Shown one piece after another: positions 1 through 8,902 of a DNA stretch of 60,563 nt. Below the pieces are notes generated by a model. That model made no database searches. It saw nothing but the letters and a program-made list of their open reading frames with translations, and was not told the origin of the DNA. A program made the translations under genes and the position numbers. Location of the stretch: positions 1-60,563 of the IMG/VR virus record IMGVR_UViG_3300032083_001059; one strand, written 5' to 3'. Source of the DNA: a virus. How positions within the stretch are numbered: position 1 is the stretch's first letter; every line of letters starts with the position of its first letter.

Positions 1-420
1 ATGGGACAAATGACAAAGAAAACATTTAAAGAAATTTATTCTCCAAAAGATAGTGAGAAAGATTTAGAAGAATTTAGACTCATCTCTCGTCAACAAAGAA
101 TCAAACAAGCAAGACGCATGAAAAAACTTGCAAAGAGTGCTGCGTTTAAAACAAAAGTTAAAAGGTCTAAACTTAGAGTTGCAGATCCAGCAAAACTTCA
201 AGTTAAAGCAAGAAAAGCCGCAAAGAAAAAAGTAGTTGATAGATTTTATCCAAACTATAATGAATTTTCAATCGCAAGAAGGGCTCAAACTGATCAAATT
301 ATACAGCAAAAATATGGTGGTTTGATTGCAAAACTATCTAAAAGATTACTCATACCCATGAAGAAAAAAGAAATTGAAAAAGTTAAACAAGCTAGGCTTG
401 CTAGACAGGAAAAGAAATGA
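1..420 (+). CDS. Small lysine/arginine-rich protein, possibly 5'-truncated by the window edge
   Basis: A 139-residue, highly basic protein with no domain I recognise. The ATG is the first base of the window, so the true start may lie upstream; another ATG is three codons in. Its stop overlaps the start of the nucleotidyltransferase gene (ATGA), so the two are probably translationally coupled. The C-terminal RLARQEKK resembles RRLARQEQ in the protein encoded at 8895-9416, which suggests a shared basic module. Charge and position in a late block would suit a DNA-binding or internal virion protein, but that is inference. Confidence 0.75.
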   Translation: MGQMTKKTFKEIYSPKDSEKDLEEFRLISRQQRIKQARRMKKLAKSAAFKTKVKRSKLRVADPAKLQVKARKAAKKKVVDRFYPNYNEFSIARRAQTDQIIQQKYGGLIAKLSKRLLIPMKKKEIEKVKQARLARQEKK

Positions 421-2330
421 AAAAATTTAGAGAATTAGTAGAGCAAAAAAACACAATAGTTTTTACTTTTGGTAGATTTAATCCACCAACGACTGGGCAT
501 GAGAAACTTATACAAAAAGTAAAGAGTGTTGCTGGTTCACAACCATTTCGTATCTATCCATCATTTTCACAGAATCAAAAGAAAGACCCACTACCACACG
601 CATTGAAGATTGCGTATATGAGAAAGATGTTTCCACAATATGCAAAAAATATAGTCGCAGATAAAAACTCTAGGACTGCAATTGATATTGCAGTTAAATT
701 ATATGATGAGGGATTTAAAAATTTAACAATGGTGGTAGGCTCTGATAGAGTAAAAGAGTTTGAAAGATTACTTAAAACTTACAATGGTGTTGATGGTAAA
801 AGACATGGGTACTACAAGTTTGACAATATTAATGTTGTAAGTGCTGGAGAAAGAGATCCAGATGCAGAGGGTGTAGAGGGAATGTCTGCATCTAAAATGA
901 GAACAGCTGCATCTGATAGTGATTTTGAATCATTTAAAAAAGGACTTCCATCTAATTTTAAAGATGATAAAAAACTTTATCTTGATGTTCGTAAATACAT
1001 GGGTATTCGTGAGCAAAGAGATATGGGTGAAATGACAGATATGGAATCACTTAGAGATTTATATTTGACTGGACAGATTTGGAACATAGACGATTTAGTA
1101 GAGGCAAATGGTGTTGAGGGCAGAATAATTCGTAGAGGAACAAATTATGTTGCGTTCAATGATAGAGATGGTAAAGTTCACAAAGCTTGGCTACATGAAA
1201 TAACAATAAATGAAATACAAAAAGGATTACGCAGAGTCAAGCAAGATCCAGACATTAAAGGTGATCCAGGCACAGAGCCAGCAAAGTATTATAAAGGTGT
1301 TGCAAAAAGTAAAAAGAAAGATAGAGATGACCATTTTGAAAAAGGTGCAAAAATGGACGATGATAATCCAGCTGCATATACACCAGCACCTGGCGATAAA
1401 GATAAATCTGGTAAATTAAAAAAGACTAAACCATCTAAATATACTCTTAAGTATAAGAAAATGTTTGGTGATGAATATGAAATAAATGAGAAGATTGCTG
1501 GACTTGTAAAGAAAGCAGATAAGTCTGGGGTGTCATATTCAATATTGAAACAAGTTTATAATCGTGGTATGGCTGCATGGAGAACTGGACATAGGCCAGG
1601 CACTACTCCACAGCAATGGGCATTTGCAAGAGTGAACTCATTTTTAACTGGTGGTGGTGCAAGAAAAGCTGATGCAGATTTGTGGACAAAAGCAAAAGCA
1701 AGTAAGAAAAGTAAAAAAGAAGATGTTGAGGTAGCTGCACTATTTAAACCAATTAAAGAAGCACAAGCAGTTGCAAACAATAAAGTTCACAGATTCATTA
1801 AAGGCCATGGCATAACATACAAAGGTAAAAAATATAAAGAGATTGAGTTTGAAAGAATAAAAATTGATAATGGAAGTAAAACAGTTACATTGAGAATGAT
1901 TGCACCTAAAGAACTTTTTGGAAAAGAAGTGCCAGTTAGTTTTAGATTCTTGAGGAGAGGGCCTTTTACAAAATTAGAAGTTCCAAATGCGTTTGAAGAA
2001 AAAACTGAAAAATTAAAAAAATTTAGTGATATGAATGAGTGGGGGCAAATAGTTCAAGAAGCAGAGTATCAAGGACGCAAAGTTAAATTAAATGACCCAT
2101 TTAGATTACCATCTGGTAGCACTAAAAAGTTTGGAGTTTATGTAAAGAATGAAAAAGGTAATATTATAAAGGTTACTTTTGGTGACCCAAATATGGAAAT
2201 AAAAAGAGATGACCCTAATCGTAGAAAAAATTTTCGTGCAAGGCATAATTGTGATAATCCAGGCCCTAAAACAAAAGCAAGATATTGGAGTTGTTTTCAA
2301 TGGCGCTCTGGTGCAAAGGTAGACAACTAA
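417..2330 (+). CDS. Multi-domain virion-type protein with N-terminal cytidylyltransferase-like nucleotidyltransferase
   Basis: Residues about 12-165 form a nucleotidyltransferase (HIGH superfamily) domain: GRFNPPTTGH (19-28) is the HxGH-type nucleotide-binding motif, GSDR (108-111) follows, and SASKMR (157-162) matches the C-terminal ISxTxxR-type motif. The family joins a nucleotide to a phosphorylated substrate, as in NMN adenylyltransferases; the substrate here is unknown. After it come modules common in T4-type marine phages: one around 371-425 (LKQVYNRGMAAW...HRPGTTPQQW) and a C-terminal Cys-containing module ending near CDNPGPKTKARYWSC. The first nine residues (MKKFRELVE) resemble the T4 capsid-targeting leader. 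Candidate prohead-protease sites of form [LI]xE lie at IRE199, LVE229 (followed by A) and IKE448 (followed by A). It starts within the stop of the preceding gene. Confidence 0.85.
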   Translation: MKKFRELVEQKNTIVFTFGRFNPPTTGHEKLIQKVKSVAGSQPFRIYPSFSQNQKKDPLPHALKIAYMRKMFPQYAKNIVADKNSRTAIDIAVKLYDEGFKNLTMVVGSDRVKEFERLLKTYNGVDGKRHGYYKFDNINVVSAGERDPDAEGVEGMSASKMRTAASDSDFESFKKGLPSNFKDDKKLYLDVRKYMGIREQRDMGEMTDMESLRDLYLTGQIWNIDDLVEANGVEGRIIRRGTNYVAFNDRDGKVHKAWLHEITINEIQKGLRRVKQDPDIKGDPGTEPAKYYKGVAKSKKKDRDDHFEKGAKMDDDNPAAYTPAPGDKDKSGKLKKTKPSKYTLKYKKMFGDEYEINEKIAGLVKKADKSGVSYSILKQVYNRGMAAWRTGHRPGTTPQQWAFARVNSFLTGGGARKADADLWTKAKASKKSKKEDVEVAALFKPIKEAQAVANNKVHRFIKGHGITYKGKKYKEIEFERIKIDNGSKTVTLRMIAPKELFGKEVPVSFRFLRRGPFTKLEVPNAFEEKTEKLKKFSDMNEWGQIVQEAEYQGRKVKLNDPFRLPSGSTKKFGVYVKNEKGNIIKVTFGDPNMEIKRDDPNRRKNFRARHNCDNPGPKTKARYWSCFQWRSGAKVDN

Positions 2331-2342
2331 AGGAATGAAAAA

Positions 2343-5225
2343 ATGAGATATACTAACATATCTGACTTATACAGACAAGTAAAAGAAAGAACACTTACAC
2401 CTAAAGAACTTGAAGACCGAGAGAAGATTGCAAAAAAATTACCTATGGATGACTTCAAGAAAAGGTATGGTAAAGATGCAATGGCTGTTAAAATGGCAGT
2501 TGCAACTAATATTGCAAAGGGTAAATCAGAAGAAGTTGAGTTAGATGAGTTCAATAAAATGACTGTTACTGTAAATGACCCTAAACAAAGAAAAAAAGTA
2601 TTTGATGACTTAAAGAAACAGAAAAGATTAGATGTTTCTATGGGGCCTGGTAAGACTATCAAAGTGGATGGTAAAGGTAAGGCACTAAATCTTTTTGCAA
2701 AAGACATAATGAATTTTTATGATGCAGAAATCAGAGCAGAAGAAATAGAAGAAGATGCAAAGATGGCTAAACAATCTGATGATAATCTAAAGTCACTAAT
2801 GAAAAAGTTTCGTGACATGGAAAAGAAAGACCCAAAGATGCCTTCTACACAGTTTATGATTAAAAGACTTGGTAAAGAAATGAAAAAGCGTGGACTTAAA
2901 GAAGAACAATTAGATGAATTAAGACAACCATTCGTAGTTATTGATACTGCTAGAAATAATCAAGTTATAAGTACATCATCTGATGAAATGGGTGCAAAGA
3001 GTGCTGTTGCAAGTGCAGAACTTCCACCATTGAATGTTAAAGATAAGAAAACTTTAAAAATTGTTAAAACTCGCAAAAAACAAATGATTGGATATCCTCT
3101 CAAAGAAGAAACTGAACTTGATGAAGAATTAAAAGGTTTTCAAGTTGACTTTGGTAAAGGTATGAAACAAGGTAAAGCAATTTATAAGAATAAAAAAGAT
3201 GCAGAGGAATTTGCAGCTAGAAGAAAAAAGTTGGGTGAATTACCAGTAAAGATTACTCCAACTACTGTTAAAAATGCAAATATGTTTGATGACCCAATGG
3301 GGCCTAAAAGAAAAAGAATACCAGAAGAAACTGAACTTGATGAAAAGTATGACTTATATCACAAGACATTTTCTGGTGCAATGCAACATGCATACGACTA
3401 TGCAAAGAAAAAGATGGGTATAACAGTAGACCCAAAAGAGATTGACAGTAAAGTTGCAACTGGGCCTAAGAAACCATCTGAGGGTAAAACAAACAAATAC
3501 AGACTCAAAGGTAAAGGTGGTAACTTACAAATTCAAGTACACAATAAAGGTGGCTCAAAACCATTTGAGTTGAATATGTATAAAGAAGAATTTATTAATG
3601 AAGATGGACATGCTGATGTTGCATCTGCAATTCGTCAGTGTAAAACAATTACAGAAGATGCAATGCAAATTATGTCTAAACTTCAAGGCATGAATCCAGA
3701 GGAGTCATTACCAACTTGGTGGACAAACAAACTTGCAGTTGCATCAAACAGTATGAACAAAATGAGAGACTATCTCTTAGTTCCGTCTATGAAAGAATCA
3801 CTTGATAAAGAAGATGAACCTACTGTAAAAAAGGTTGTAAAAATGTTAAAGAAAGCAAGTCAAGCTCACGCTGGACAAGCAAAAGATTTAGAAAAAGCAA
3901 TTACTGAGCAACCAGAGCATGAAATCACAGTAGGTAATTATACTACTAAGTTTTTTCACATGTGTGGCTCTGCACAAAAAGTAATGAAGAAACATGCAGA
4001 TAAAGATGGTGCAGAAGAACTTACTCGTATGCAAGATGTATTCTATAAGATGGAAAAAGATATTATGATGAATGATGGTGGTGCAAGTAATAATCAGAAA
4101 AAGAAAGCAGAAATACTTTACGATAAAATTATTGCAAAAGCTAAAGAAGTTGGTATTGCAGACGAAGTTGATAAGTATATGAAATTACATTTAACATCTG
4201 TAACAAAAGGTGAACCAAAATTAGGATTTGGTAGAACTGATAAGCAAGAGCAAGTAAGTGAAGCTCCAAAAAGAGGAGAATATGCTTTAGTTCTTAAATC
4301 TAATGATAAAATTGCAGATGTTGGTAGTTTAAAAGATATGAGAACACAAAGAAGAAAATTAGGACAAAATAAATATGATGTTTACCCATCACAAGGTGGA
4401 ACACCAGGCGATAACCATAATAAAACTTGTCCACCAGTAAACGAGGAAAATGAAATGAATAAAGATTTAATAGATGCAGCTAAAAAAATTATGTTAGGTG
4501 AAAAAAAGACTGTACGACAGTTAGTTGATCCTAAAAAAGAAGTCATGGTTGTCAAGAAAAATAATGTAATAGTAATTGACAAAAAAGACCAAGACAAGTA
4601 TATGAAGATGGGATATCAACTCGCAGAAAAAGAAAAACTTGACCCTGTAAATCCAAAGGCTGTCAAAAAGAAGTTTGACGATAGAAAAGACAAAGACATT
4701 GACAATGATGGAGATGTTGATTCTACAGATAAGTATCTTCACAAAAGAAGAAAAGCAATTTCTAAAGCAGTAGCAAAAGAAGAAGTTGAACTTGATGAAT
4801 CAATGTCTGGAAAAGAGGTTGCAAAAAGAATGATGAAAATTCAACTGATGAAAGGTTTTGCACCTAAAGTCGCAAAGATGAAAACTGTAAATCGTAGTGA
4901 TTTAGAAAAGTTATTACCAGACTTTATTTCTGGTGGTGACATAACTAAAGTTTTACAAAAAGAAAACTATGAGATTGGAAAAGACTATGGTAAACATACT
5001 AGAGATGTAACTCCAGGCCAATCAAATGATGATTTTGAAAAAATGGTGGATGTCATGCAAAAGAAAAATACAAGTATGCGAGAAGCACTTGCAAAAGTTT
5101 GGAACACAACAGAGGGTAAAAATCCTTTTGTAAAAAAAGAAGAAAAACCTATGACTAAAACTATGACAGGTAAAACACCAACTAAAGTTGAAGTTAATCC
5201 AGAGGTAAAAGAAGATAAAAAGTGA
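2343..5225 (+). CDS. 960-residue modular lysine-rich protein with repeated ELDE motifs, probable internal head polyprotein
   Basis: Not a known enzyme. It is a string of short charged modules separated by a repeated acidic motif: EEVELDE69, EEQLDE192, EETELDE261, EETELDE334 and EEVELDE819, plus FINE420. All fit the T4 prohead protease rule [LI]xE. The module from 421 (GHADVASAIRQCKT... through TWWTNKLAVASNSMNKMRDYL) is conserved in T4-type cyanophage virion proteins. Residues about 781-798 carry an EF-hand/dockerin-like loop (DKDIDNDGDVD) that probably binds calcium. A start at 2337 is also possible; AAAGGA precedes 2343. The downstream nucleotidase starts on its stop codon. I infer a late, capsid-associated protein cut during head maturation. 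Confidence 0.8.
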   Translation: MRYTNISDLYRQVKERTLTPKELEDREKIAKKLPMDDFKKRYGKDAMAVKMAVATNIAKGKSEEVELDEFNKMTVTVNDPKQRKKVFDDLKKQKRLDVSMGPGKTIKVDGKGKALNLFAKDIMNFYDAEIRAEEIEEDAKMAKQSDDNLKSLMKKFRDMEKKDPKMPSTQFMIKRLGKEMKKRGLKEEQLDELRQPFVVIDTARNNQVISTSSDEMGAKSAVASAELPPLNVKDKKTLKIVKTRKKQMIGYPLKEETELDEELKGFQVDFGKGMKQGKAIYKNKKDAEEFAARRKKLGELPVKITPTTVKNANMFDDPMGPKRKRIPEETELDEKYDLYHKTFSGAMQHAYDYAKKKMGITVDPKEIDSKVATGPKKPSEGKTNKYRLKGKGGNLQIQVHNKGGSKPFELNMYKEEFINEDGHADVASAIRQCKTITEDAMQIMSKLQGMNPEESLPTWWTNKLAVASNSMNKMRDYLLVPSMKESLDKEDEPTVKKVVKMLKKASQAHAGQAKDLEKAITEQPEHEITVGNYTTKFFHMCGSAQKVMKKHADKDGAEELTRMQDVFYKMEKDIMMNDGGASNNQKKKAEILYDKIIAKAKEVGIADEVDKYMKLHLTSVTKGEPKLGFGRTDKQEQVSEAPKRGEYALVLKSNDKIADVGSLKDMRTQRRKLGQNKYDVYPSQGGTPGDNHNKTCPPVNEENEMNKDLIDAAKKIMLGEKKTVRQLVDPKKEVMVVKKNNVIVIDKKDQDKYMKMGYQLAEKEKLDPVNPKAVKKKFDDRKDKDIDNDGDVDSTDKYLHKRRKAISKAVAKEEVELDESMSGKEVAKRMMKIQLMKGFAPKVAKMKTVNRSDLEKLLPDFISGGDITKVLQKENYEIGKDYGKHTRDVTPGQSNDDFEKMVDVMQKKNTSMREALAKVWNTTEGKNPFVKKEEKPMTKTMTGKTPTKVEVNPEVKEDKK

Positions 5226-5737
5226 AATTCATACAGCAATTACTAGAGGTAAATAAAGAAGATTTACCAGAAATTTATTGTGATATGGATCAAGTTTTAT
5301 GTAATTTTATGAAAGGTGCTGATAAAGCAGTTGGAGAACCTTTTATCTATGCAGATAGAGTAGATAGGTGGAAAAAGATTTCAAACACGAAAAATTTTTG
5401 GGCAAACCTAGAGTGGATGCCTGGAGCAAAAAGATTATATATGAGAATTGAAAAATATAATCCTCACATATTATCTGCATACTCAGATCGTGACAATAAT
5501 TCACGAGCTGGAAAAATGAAGTGGCTAAGTAGAAATACTAACTTTAAAAGAGGTAGAATACATTTGGTAAAAAGAGCACAAAAAAAAGATTATGCAACAA
5601 CAGATGGTAAACCAAATGTTTTAATTGATGATTATATAAAGAATATAAAAGAGTGGGAATCTAATGGTGGAATAGGTGTACATCACACAAGTGTTAGTAA
5701 AACAATGGGTGAACTTAACAGATTAGGTTTTAAATAA
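5222..5737 (+). CDS. HAD-superfamily 5'(3')-deoxyribonucleotidase-like protein
   Basis: A 171-residue HAD phosphatase. The nucleophile motif is DMDQVL (21-26; DxDxV/T type), followed downstream by SAYSDRD (the Thr/Ser motif region) and the acidic motif VLIDDYIKNIKEW near 135-147. The family dephosphorylates deoxynucleoside monophosphates. It starts at GTG overlapping the previous stop (GTGA). The first nine residues, MKFIQQLLE, look like a capsid-targeting leader ending in a prohead-protease-type LLE, so it may be packaged in the capsid; that is inference. Confidence 0.8.
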   Translation: MKFIQQLLEVNKEDLPEIYCDMDQVLCNFMKGADKAVGEPFIYADRVDRWKKISNTKNFWANLEWMPGAKRLYMRIEKYNPHILSAYSDRDNNSRAGKMKWLSRNTNFKRGRIHLVKRAQKKDYATTDGKPNVLIDDYIKNIKEWESNGGIGVHHTSVSKTMGELNRLGFK

Positions 5738-5738
5738 T

Positions 5739-5746
5739 TATAAATA
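5739..5746 (+). promoter_or_regulatory. T4-type late promoter
   Basis: TATAAATA matches the T4 late promoter element exactly and is followed by GTTTATAA. It lies 25 bases before the start codon of the structural gene at 5772, directly after the nucleotidase stop. gp33, which is needed to use such promoters, is encoded in this window. Confidence 0.75.
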
Positions 5747-5771
5747 GTTTATAAAAAAATAGGAGAAACAG

Positions 5772-6614
5772 ATGCCTTTAGCAAAAAGTTTTAATATCGT
5801 ACTGGAGGAATCCTCGGCTGAAAATGAATATGTTGTTTTAGATGGAACAGATAGCACTGGTGTTGCTGACTCTGGAGATAGAGTCATTGGGCTAGATGCA
5901 AGTCAAAGTGAAGCAAAACCAGAATGGTTAACTGAAGCAGCTGATGGGTCTGGAGATTACGCAAAAGAAAATGTTATCGCATTTGATGGTGGTTGGGGAT
6001 TTCAACCTGGCTCAGCTGCAACTGGTAACGATAACGCAAACGCAGATCCAGAAATTATATCTGCAATAAGAGGACTAAGAAAGTCAATAGATGTTCCTAC
6101 TGCACCACAAATAACAATAGGTAATGCATCAGATAAAACAAAGTATTATCCAGACGGAGATACTTTTAGTGGTGCTGCTTCATCATCTGCTGGTGATATT
6201 GTCGTGTATGTAAGATTTAACGAGCAAGTTGATGTTACAGGAACTCCACAATTGCAGTTGAAACAAGCAACTGCATTAGGTTCTAACTTTGGAACTATAA
6301 TGGATTTCAATACAACATACTCAGACTTATCAAATGGTATTGTTGCATTTGCATTAGCTGCTGGAACAGATACCAGAACAACAAATGTCACAAATAATAC
6401 TTTAGGTGTTAATTCAGATGATACTATCGGTTTAAACAGTGGCACAATTAGTAAAGTTGCTGGTGATAGAGTATTAGATGAAGAAGGTAATCCATTAAGA
6501 TTAGATTCTACTGCTGCTAATACGGACACAAATGGATTGTTAAGACTAGAAGGAATTATGGCTGCAGATTTAACAATGACTGCTGATGCAGACGCAAAGT
6601 TCACTGTATCTTAA
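5772..6614 (+). CDS. Ig-like domain virion structural protein
   Basis: A 280-residue, Asp/Thr/Ala-rich, Lys-poor protein typical of a beta-rich phage surface protein. Residues about 130-275 read as a bacterial Ig-like/SwmB-type domain: IVVYVRFNEQVDVTGTPQLQLK followed by a GDRVLDEEGNPLRLDST-type strand. The N-terminal VVLDGTDSTG resembles NILLDGTDTS in the fibre protein encoded at 11510-12271. It has its own late promoter at 5739 and SD AGGAGA, suggesting abundant late expression. Head decoration or fibre is likely; the exact position is unknown. Confidence 0.75.
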   Translation: MPLAKSFNIVLEESSAENEYVVLDGTDSTGVADSGDRVIGLDASQSEAKPEWLTEAADGSGDYAKENVIAFDGGWGFQPGSAATGNDNANADPEIISAIRGLRKSIDVPTAPQITIGNASDKTKYYPDGDTFSGAASSSAGDIVVYVRFNEQVDVTGTPQLQLKQATALGSNFGTIMDFNTTYSDLSNGIVAFALAAGTDTRTTNVTNNTLGVNSDDTIGLNSGTISKVAGDRVLDEEGNPLRLDSTAANTDTNGLLRLEGIMAADLTMTADADAKFTVS

Positions 6615-6618
6615 CTCG

Positions 6619-6626
6619 TATAAATA
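6619..6626 (+). promoter_or_regulatory. T4-type late promoter
   Basis: Exact TATAAATA followed by GTTTTATAA, nearly the same extended sequence as the element at 5739. It lies between the Ig-like protein gene and the small GTG-initiated gene at 6659. Confidence 0.7.
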
Positions 6627-6658
6627 GTTTTATAATTTTTTGAATTGAGAGGTTTTTT

Positions 6659-6868
6659 GTGATTACTGAAGAATTAATTAAAGAAAGAATTTCTGTAATA
6701 GAATCAGATATTGAAAAGGTACAAAAAGAGATATCTGATGCAGAAAAAAAGAGAACTGAGTCTATTGGTTTGTTAAATGCACTTACTGGTGCAAAGCAAC
6801 AATGTCTTAGTTTTTTAAAAGAATTTAGTAATGATGACCAGCCATCTGGTCAAAGTGATGTAGGATAA
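6659..6868 (+). CDS. Small coiled-coil protein
   Basis: A 69-residue helical protein with heptad-like spacing (ERISVIESDIEKVQKEISDAEKK) and a C-terminal stretch GAKQQCLSFLKEF resembling small proteins common in T4-type marine phages. It starts at GTG with SD GAGAGG five to ten bases upstream, under its own late promoter. A short inverted repeat (TGTAGG/CCTACA, 6859-6877) spans the stop codon but has no U-tract. Function unknown; a chaperone or minor virion component is possible. Confidence 0.65.
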   Translation: MITEELIKERISVIESDIEKVQKEISDAEKKRTESIGLLNALTGAKQQCLSFLKEFSNDDQPSGQSDVG

Positions 6869-6933
6869 TTACCTACAGTAAAATTCCCTAACACAATTAA
6901 GTGGGTGGGTTAATATTATTAAGGAGAAGCCAA

Positions 6934-7401
6934 ATGGCTGATAAGAAAATTACGGCGTTAACCGACTTAAGTACAGGTATTGCATCTGGTGACTTATTTC
7001 ATGTTGTTGATGATCCAACAGGAACACCAATCAACAAAAAAATGAGTGTTGCTGACTTCTTGGGAAATCTTCCTACAGGAGCTCCAGTAGGTTTCAGTAC
7101 AGAAGATGTTGATACAGCTGCTACTTTATCAAACAATGCTACAGTATCGTTTGTTACTGGTGCTGCAACAATTCTTGGTGACGGAACATTAGCTGGACAG
7201 TTAAAAATCATCATTTGTGATGGTGTTGCTACACTTGCTGATGTGGACTACACTGATTCCAATGGTGCTGTTGCAACTACAACATTTGAAGCTGTTGGTG
7301 AGTCTGTTAGTTGTATCTGGAGTGGTACTGCTTGGACTCTAATTGCATATGGTACTGGTGCTGCTACTGCTAACTTAGTTGGTACACAGGACAACACATA
7401 A
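6934..7401 (+). CDS. Probable virion structural protein, short beta-rich
   Basis: A 155-residue protein rich in Thr/Ala/Gly/Val and poor in Lys. The N-terminus MADKKITALTDLSTG is of a kind widespread in phage fibre and appendage proteins, followed by DLFHVVDDPTGTPINKKMSVADF. The ATG at 6934 was chosen over an upstream in-frame GTG because AAGGAG sits at 6921-6926 with good spacing. It ends just before a strong terminator, so it closes the unit that begins at 5772. The structural role is inferred from composition and neighbours. Confidence 0.75.
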   Translation: MADKKITALTDLSTGIASGDLFHVVDDPTGTPINKKMSVADFLGNLPTGAPVGFSTEDVDTAATLSNNATVSFVTGAATILGDGTLAGQLKIIICDGVATLADVDYTDSNGAVATTTFEAVGESVSCIWSGTAWTLIAYGTGAATANLVGTQDNT

Positions 7402-7425
7402 TATTTTTATGTGTTTTTGTTTGGG

Positions 7426-7450
7426 TGGGGGGATTTTCCCCCCATTCTTT
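7426..7450 (+). terminator. Rho-independent terminator
   Basis: TGGGGGG pairs with CCCCCCA around the loop ATTTT and is followed by TTCTTTT. A G6/C6 stem is striking in such AT-rich DNA and recurs almost unchanged at 29228. Confidence 0.85.
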
Positions 7451-7467
7451 TACATAGGAATGGGAAA

Positions 7468-7926
7468 ATGAAATCATTTAAAAAGTATATCAAAGAAGAA
7501 AATAGAGGACTCAGTAGAATGGGTGGTGTTGGAGTTGGAACGACACATTCTCAAGCAGTTGATATGAATATCAATCCAGCTGCGATTTCAAATCCAAATG
7601 TTATTAGAAGATTAAACGCATATGTTGGTGCAATTGCAAACATGGAGTATATGTTACCAGAGCATGCACTAAACAAATTAAAAGAAAAATTAGGTAGACT
7701 TGGTTTTTCTTTTGGACAGATTCCAGAGATGACAGAAAAAAGTGGTTCATTTGATTTACCATTATCCTTGTTTGGTGGAAGATATGGAAAAGATTTAGAT
7801 ACACCAGCCGATGAAATTATAAATGACGATGGTATATCAAACAAAATTGAGGGTGGTTTAGCACTAAAAATACAGTATGAAATGACAAGTAATAATAGCT
7901 GTAAGGTGTTTGCCAAAGTAGAATAA
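7468..7926 (+). CDS. Conserved phage protein with capsid-targeting-like N-terminus
   Basis: A 152-residue protein of a family I recognise only as conserved in T4-type marine phages (NINPAAISNPNVIRRLNAYVG; PADEIINDDGISNKIEGGLAL). The ATG at 7468 is preceded by GGGAAA just after the terminator. The first ten residues, MKSFKKYIKE, match the pattern of the T4 internal-protein leader, with IKE as the cleavage-type tripeptide. It heads a run of five tightly packed genes to 11485. Function unknown; an internal head protein is a reasonable guess. Confidence 0.75.
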   Translation: MKSFKKYIKEENRGLSRMGGVGVGTTHSQAVDMNINPAAISNPNVIRRLNAYVGAIANMEYMLPEHALNKLKEKLGRLGFSFGQIPEMTEKSGSFDLPLSLFGGRYGKDLDTPADEIINDDGISNKIEGGLALKIQYEMTSNNSCKVFAKVE

Positions 7927-8288
7927 TGTACGAAAAAATCACTCCTGAGAATGTTGTGATGTATGCAATTAAACATTATGACAATCCACAGTGTGAGGGT
8001 GAGAAAGAGTTTCAAGATGACATGAAACGATTTAAGTATATTAAAAGACTACTTAGAAAATATCACGACACTAAAATATTAAAAGAAAGACTTATATTAA
8101 ATCACTTAACAGTATTACATAATGTTTTTGGTTCTACTGCTTGCACTACATTATTAATTTTTAAAATTCAAGAAGAATACTGGCCTACACTTAAATCATT
8201 TCTAATTTTCCTAAATAGTATTACAGAAGAAGAACTATCTCATGTTAAAAAAGATGAGTATGTTTTTAAAAAATTAGAGGAACTTTAA
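7926..8288 (+). CDS. Conserved phage protein of unknown function, helical
   Basis: A 120-residue, mostly helical protein. ENVVMYAIKHYDNPQCEGEKEF and LKERLILNHLTVLHNVFG are conserved in many T4-type marine phages, next to the same neighbour as here. It overlaps both neighbours by one base (TAATG), so translation is coupled. No catalytic motif is visible. Synteny with virion genes suggests a structural or assembly role. Confidence 0.75.
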   Translation: MYEKITPENVVMYAIKHYDNPQCEGEKEFQDDMKRFKYIKRLLRKYHDTKILKERLILNHLTVLHNVFGSTACTTLLIFKIQEEYWPTLKSFLIFLNSITEEELSHVKKDEYVFKKLEEL

Positions 8289-8902
8289 TGGGAAGAGCGA
8301 TAGATTTATTTGTTACATACAGATTTATCAAATTACTTACAACACCATTTCAAAAAACTGATGCATTTAAACTTGGCATCATAGATGAAAATGGTAATCG
8401 TATTCGTCAACCCAATTCTACAAAACCAGCTGTTGAGCTTGCTACAACAGAACAAAAAAACGCATACACAATACTTCACAAATTAGTTTTCAATATCAAA
8501 AAATTATTTGCAAAAGTGCCAGGCTTAAGAACTAAAGTTGGAACTTATGCAGCTGCACTATTTTTACTCAAAGATACATTCAAGGAGCATGTTGAAGATC
8601 CAGATATGTTTGAAAAAGAATTTATGAAATACTTAAAAGAAAATGATGTAGAATTAGATAACTCTATATCAGAAGAAGTTATAGGATTTGGTGAGATATT
8701 ACCAAAAGGTGAGTATGTTCTAATTAATGATATTCTAAATAAAGAAGAAGAAGAATTAACTGCAAAAAAAGGTGATAAAGTTATTGCATTTGATGATGAA
8801 TCACCAATTGATACAGTTTTGGGTGTTGAGATATTTCCAGTAGTGCATGATAAAACCCAAGAAAAAATTTATGTAAGTTTAGAGGATATTAAAAATGGGT
8901 AA
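8288..8902 (+). CDS. Conserved phage protein, putative internal or virion protein
   Basis: A 204-residue protein starting MGRAIDLFVTYRFIKLLTTP, a family conserved in T4-type marine phages directly after the preceding gene. The N-terminal two thirds is helical (YTILHKLVFNIKKLF; TYAAALFLLKDTF); after about residue 125 it is acidic. The stop overlaps the next start. No enzymatic motif is seen. Confidence 0.75.
   Translation: MGRAIDLFVTYRFIKLLTTPFQKTDAFKLGIIDENGNRIRQPNSTKPAVELATTEQKNAYTILHKLVFNIKKLFAKVPGLRTKVGTYAAALFLLKDTFKEHVEDPDMFEKEFMKYLKENDVELDNSISEEVIGFGEILPKGEYVLINDILNKEEEELTAKKGDKVIAFDDESPIDTVLGVEIFPVVHDKTQEKIYVSLEDIKNG

Noticed and set aside
2343-5225. Counting every [LI]xE in the large Lys/Glu-rich proteins as a cleavage site
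   Set aside because: About one such tripeptide per 90 residues is expected by chance; I kept only sites with repeated flanking context or at leader positions.
6859-6877. TGTAGG/CCTACA hairpin as a terminator
   Set aside because: Only six pairs and no U-tract follows; at most it is a weak structure over the stop codon.
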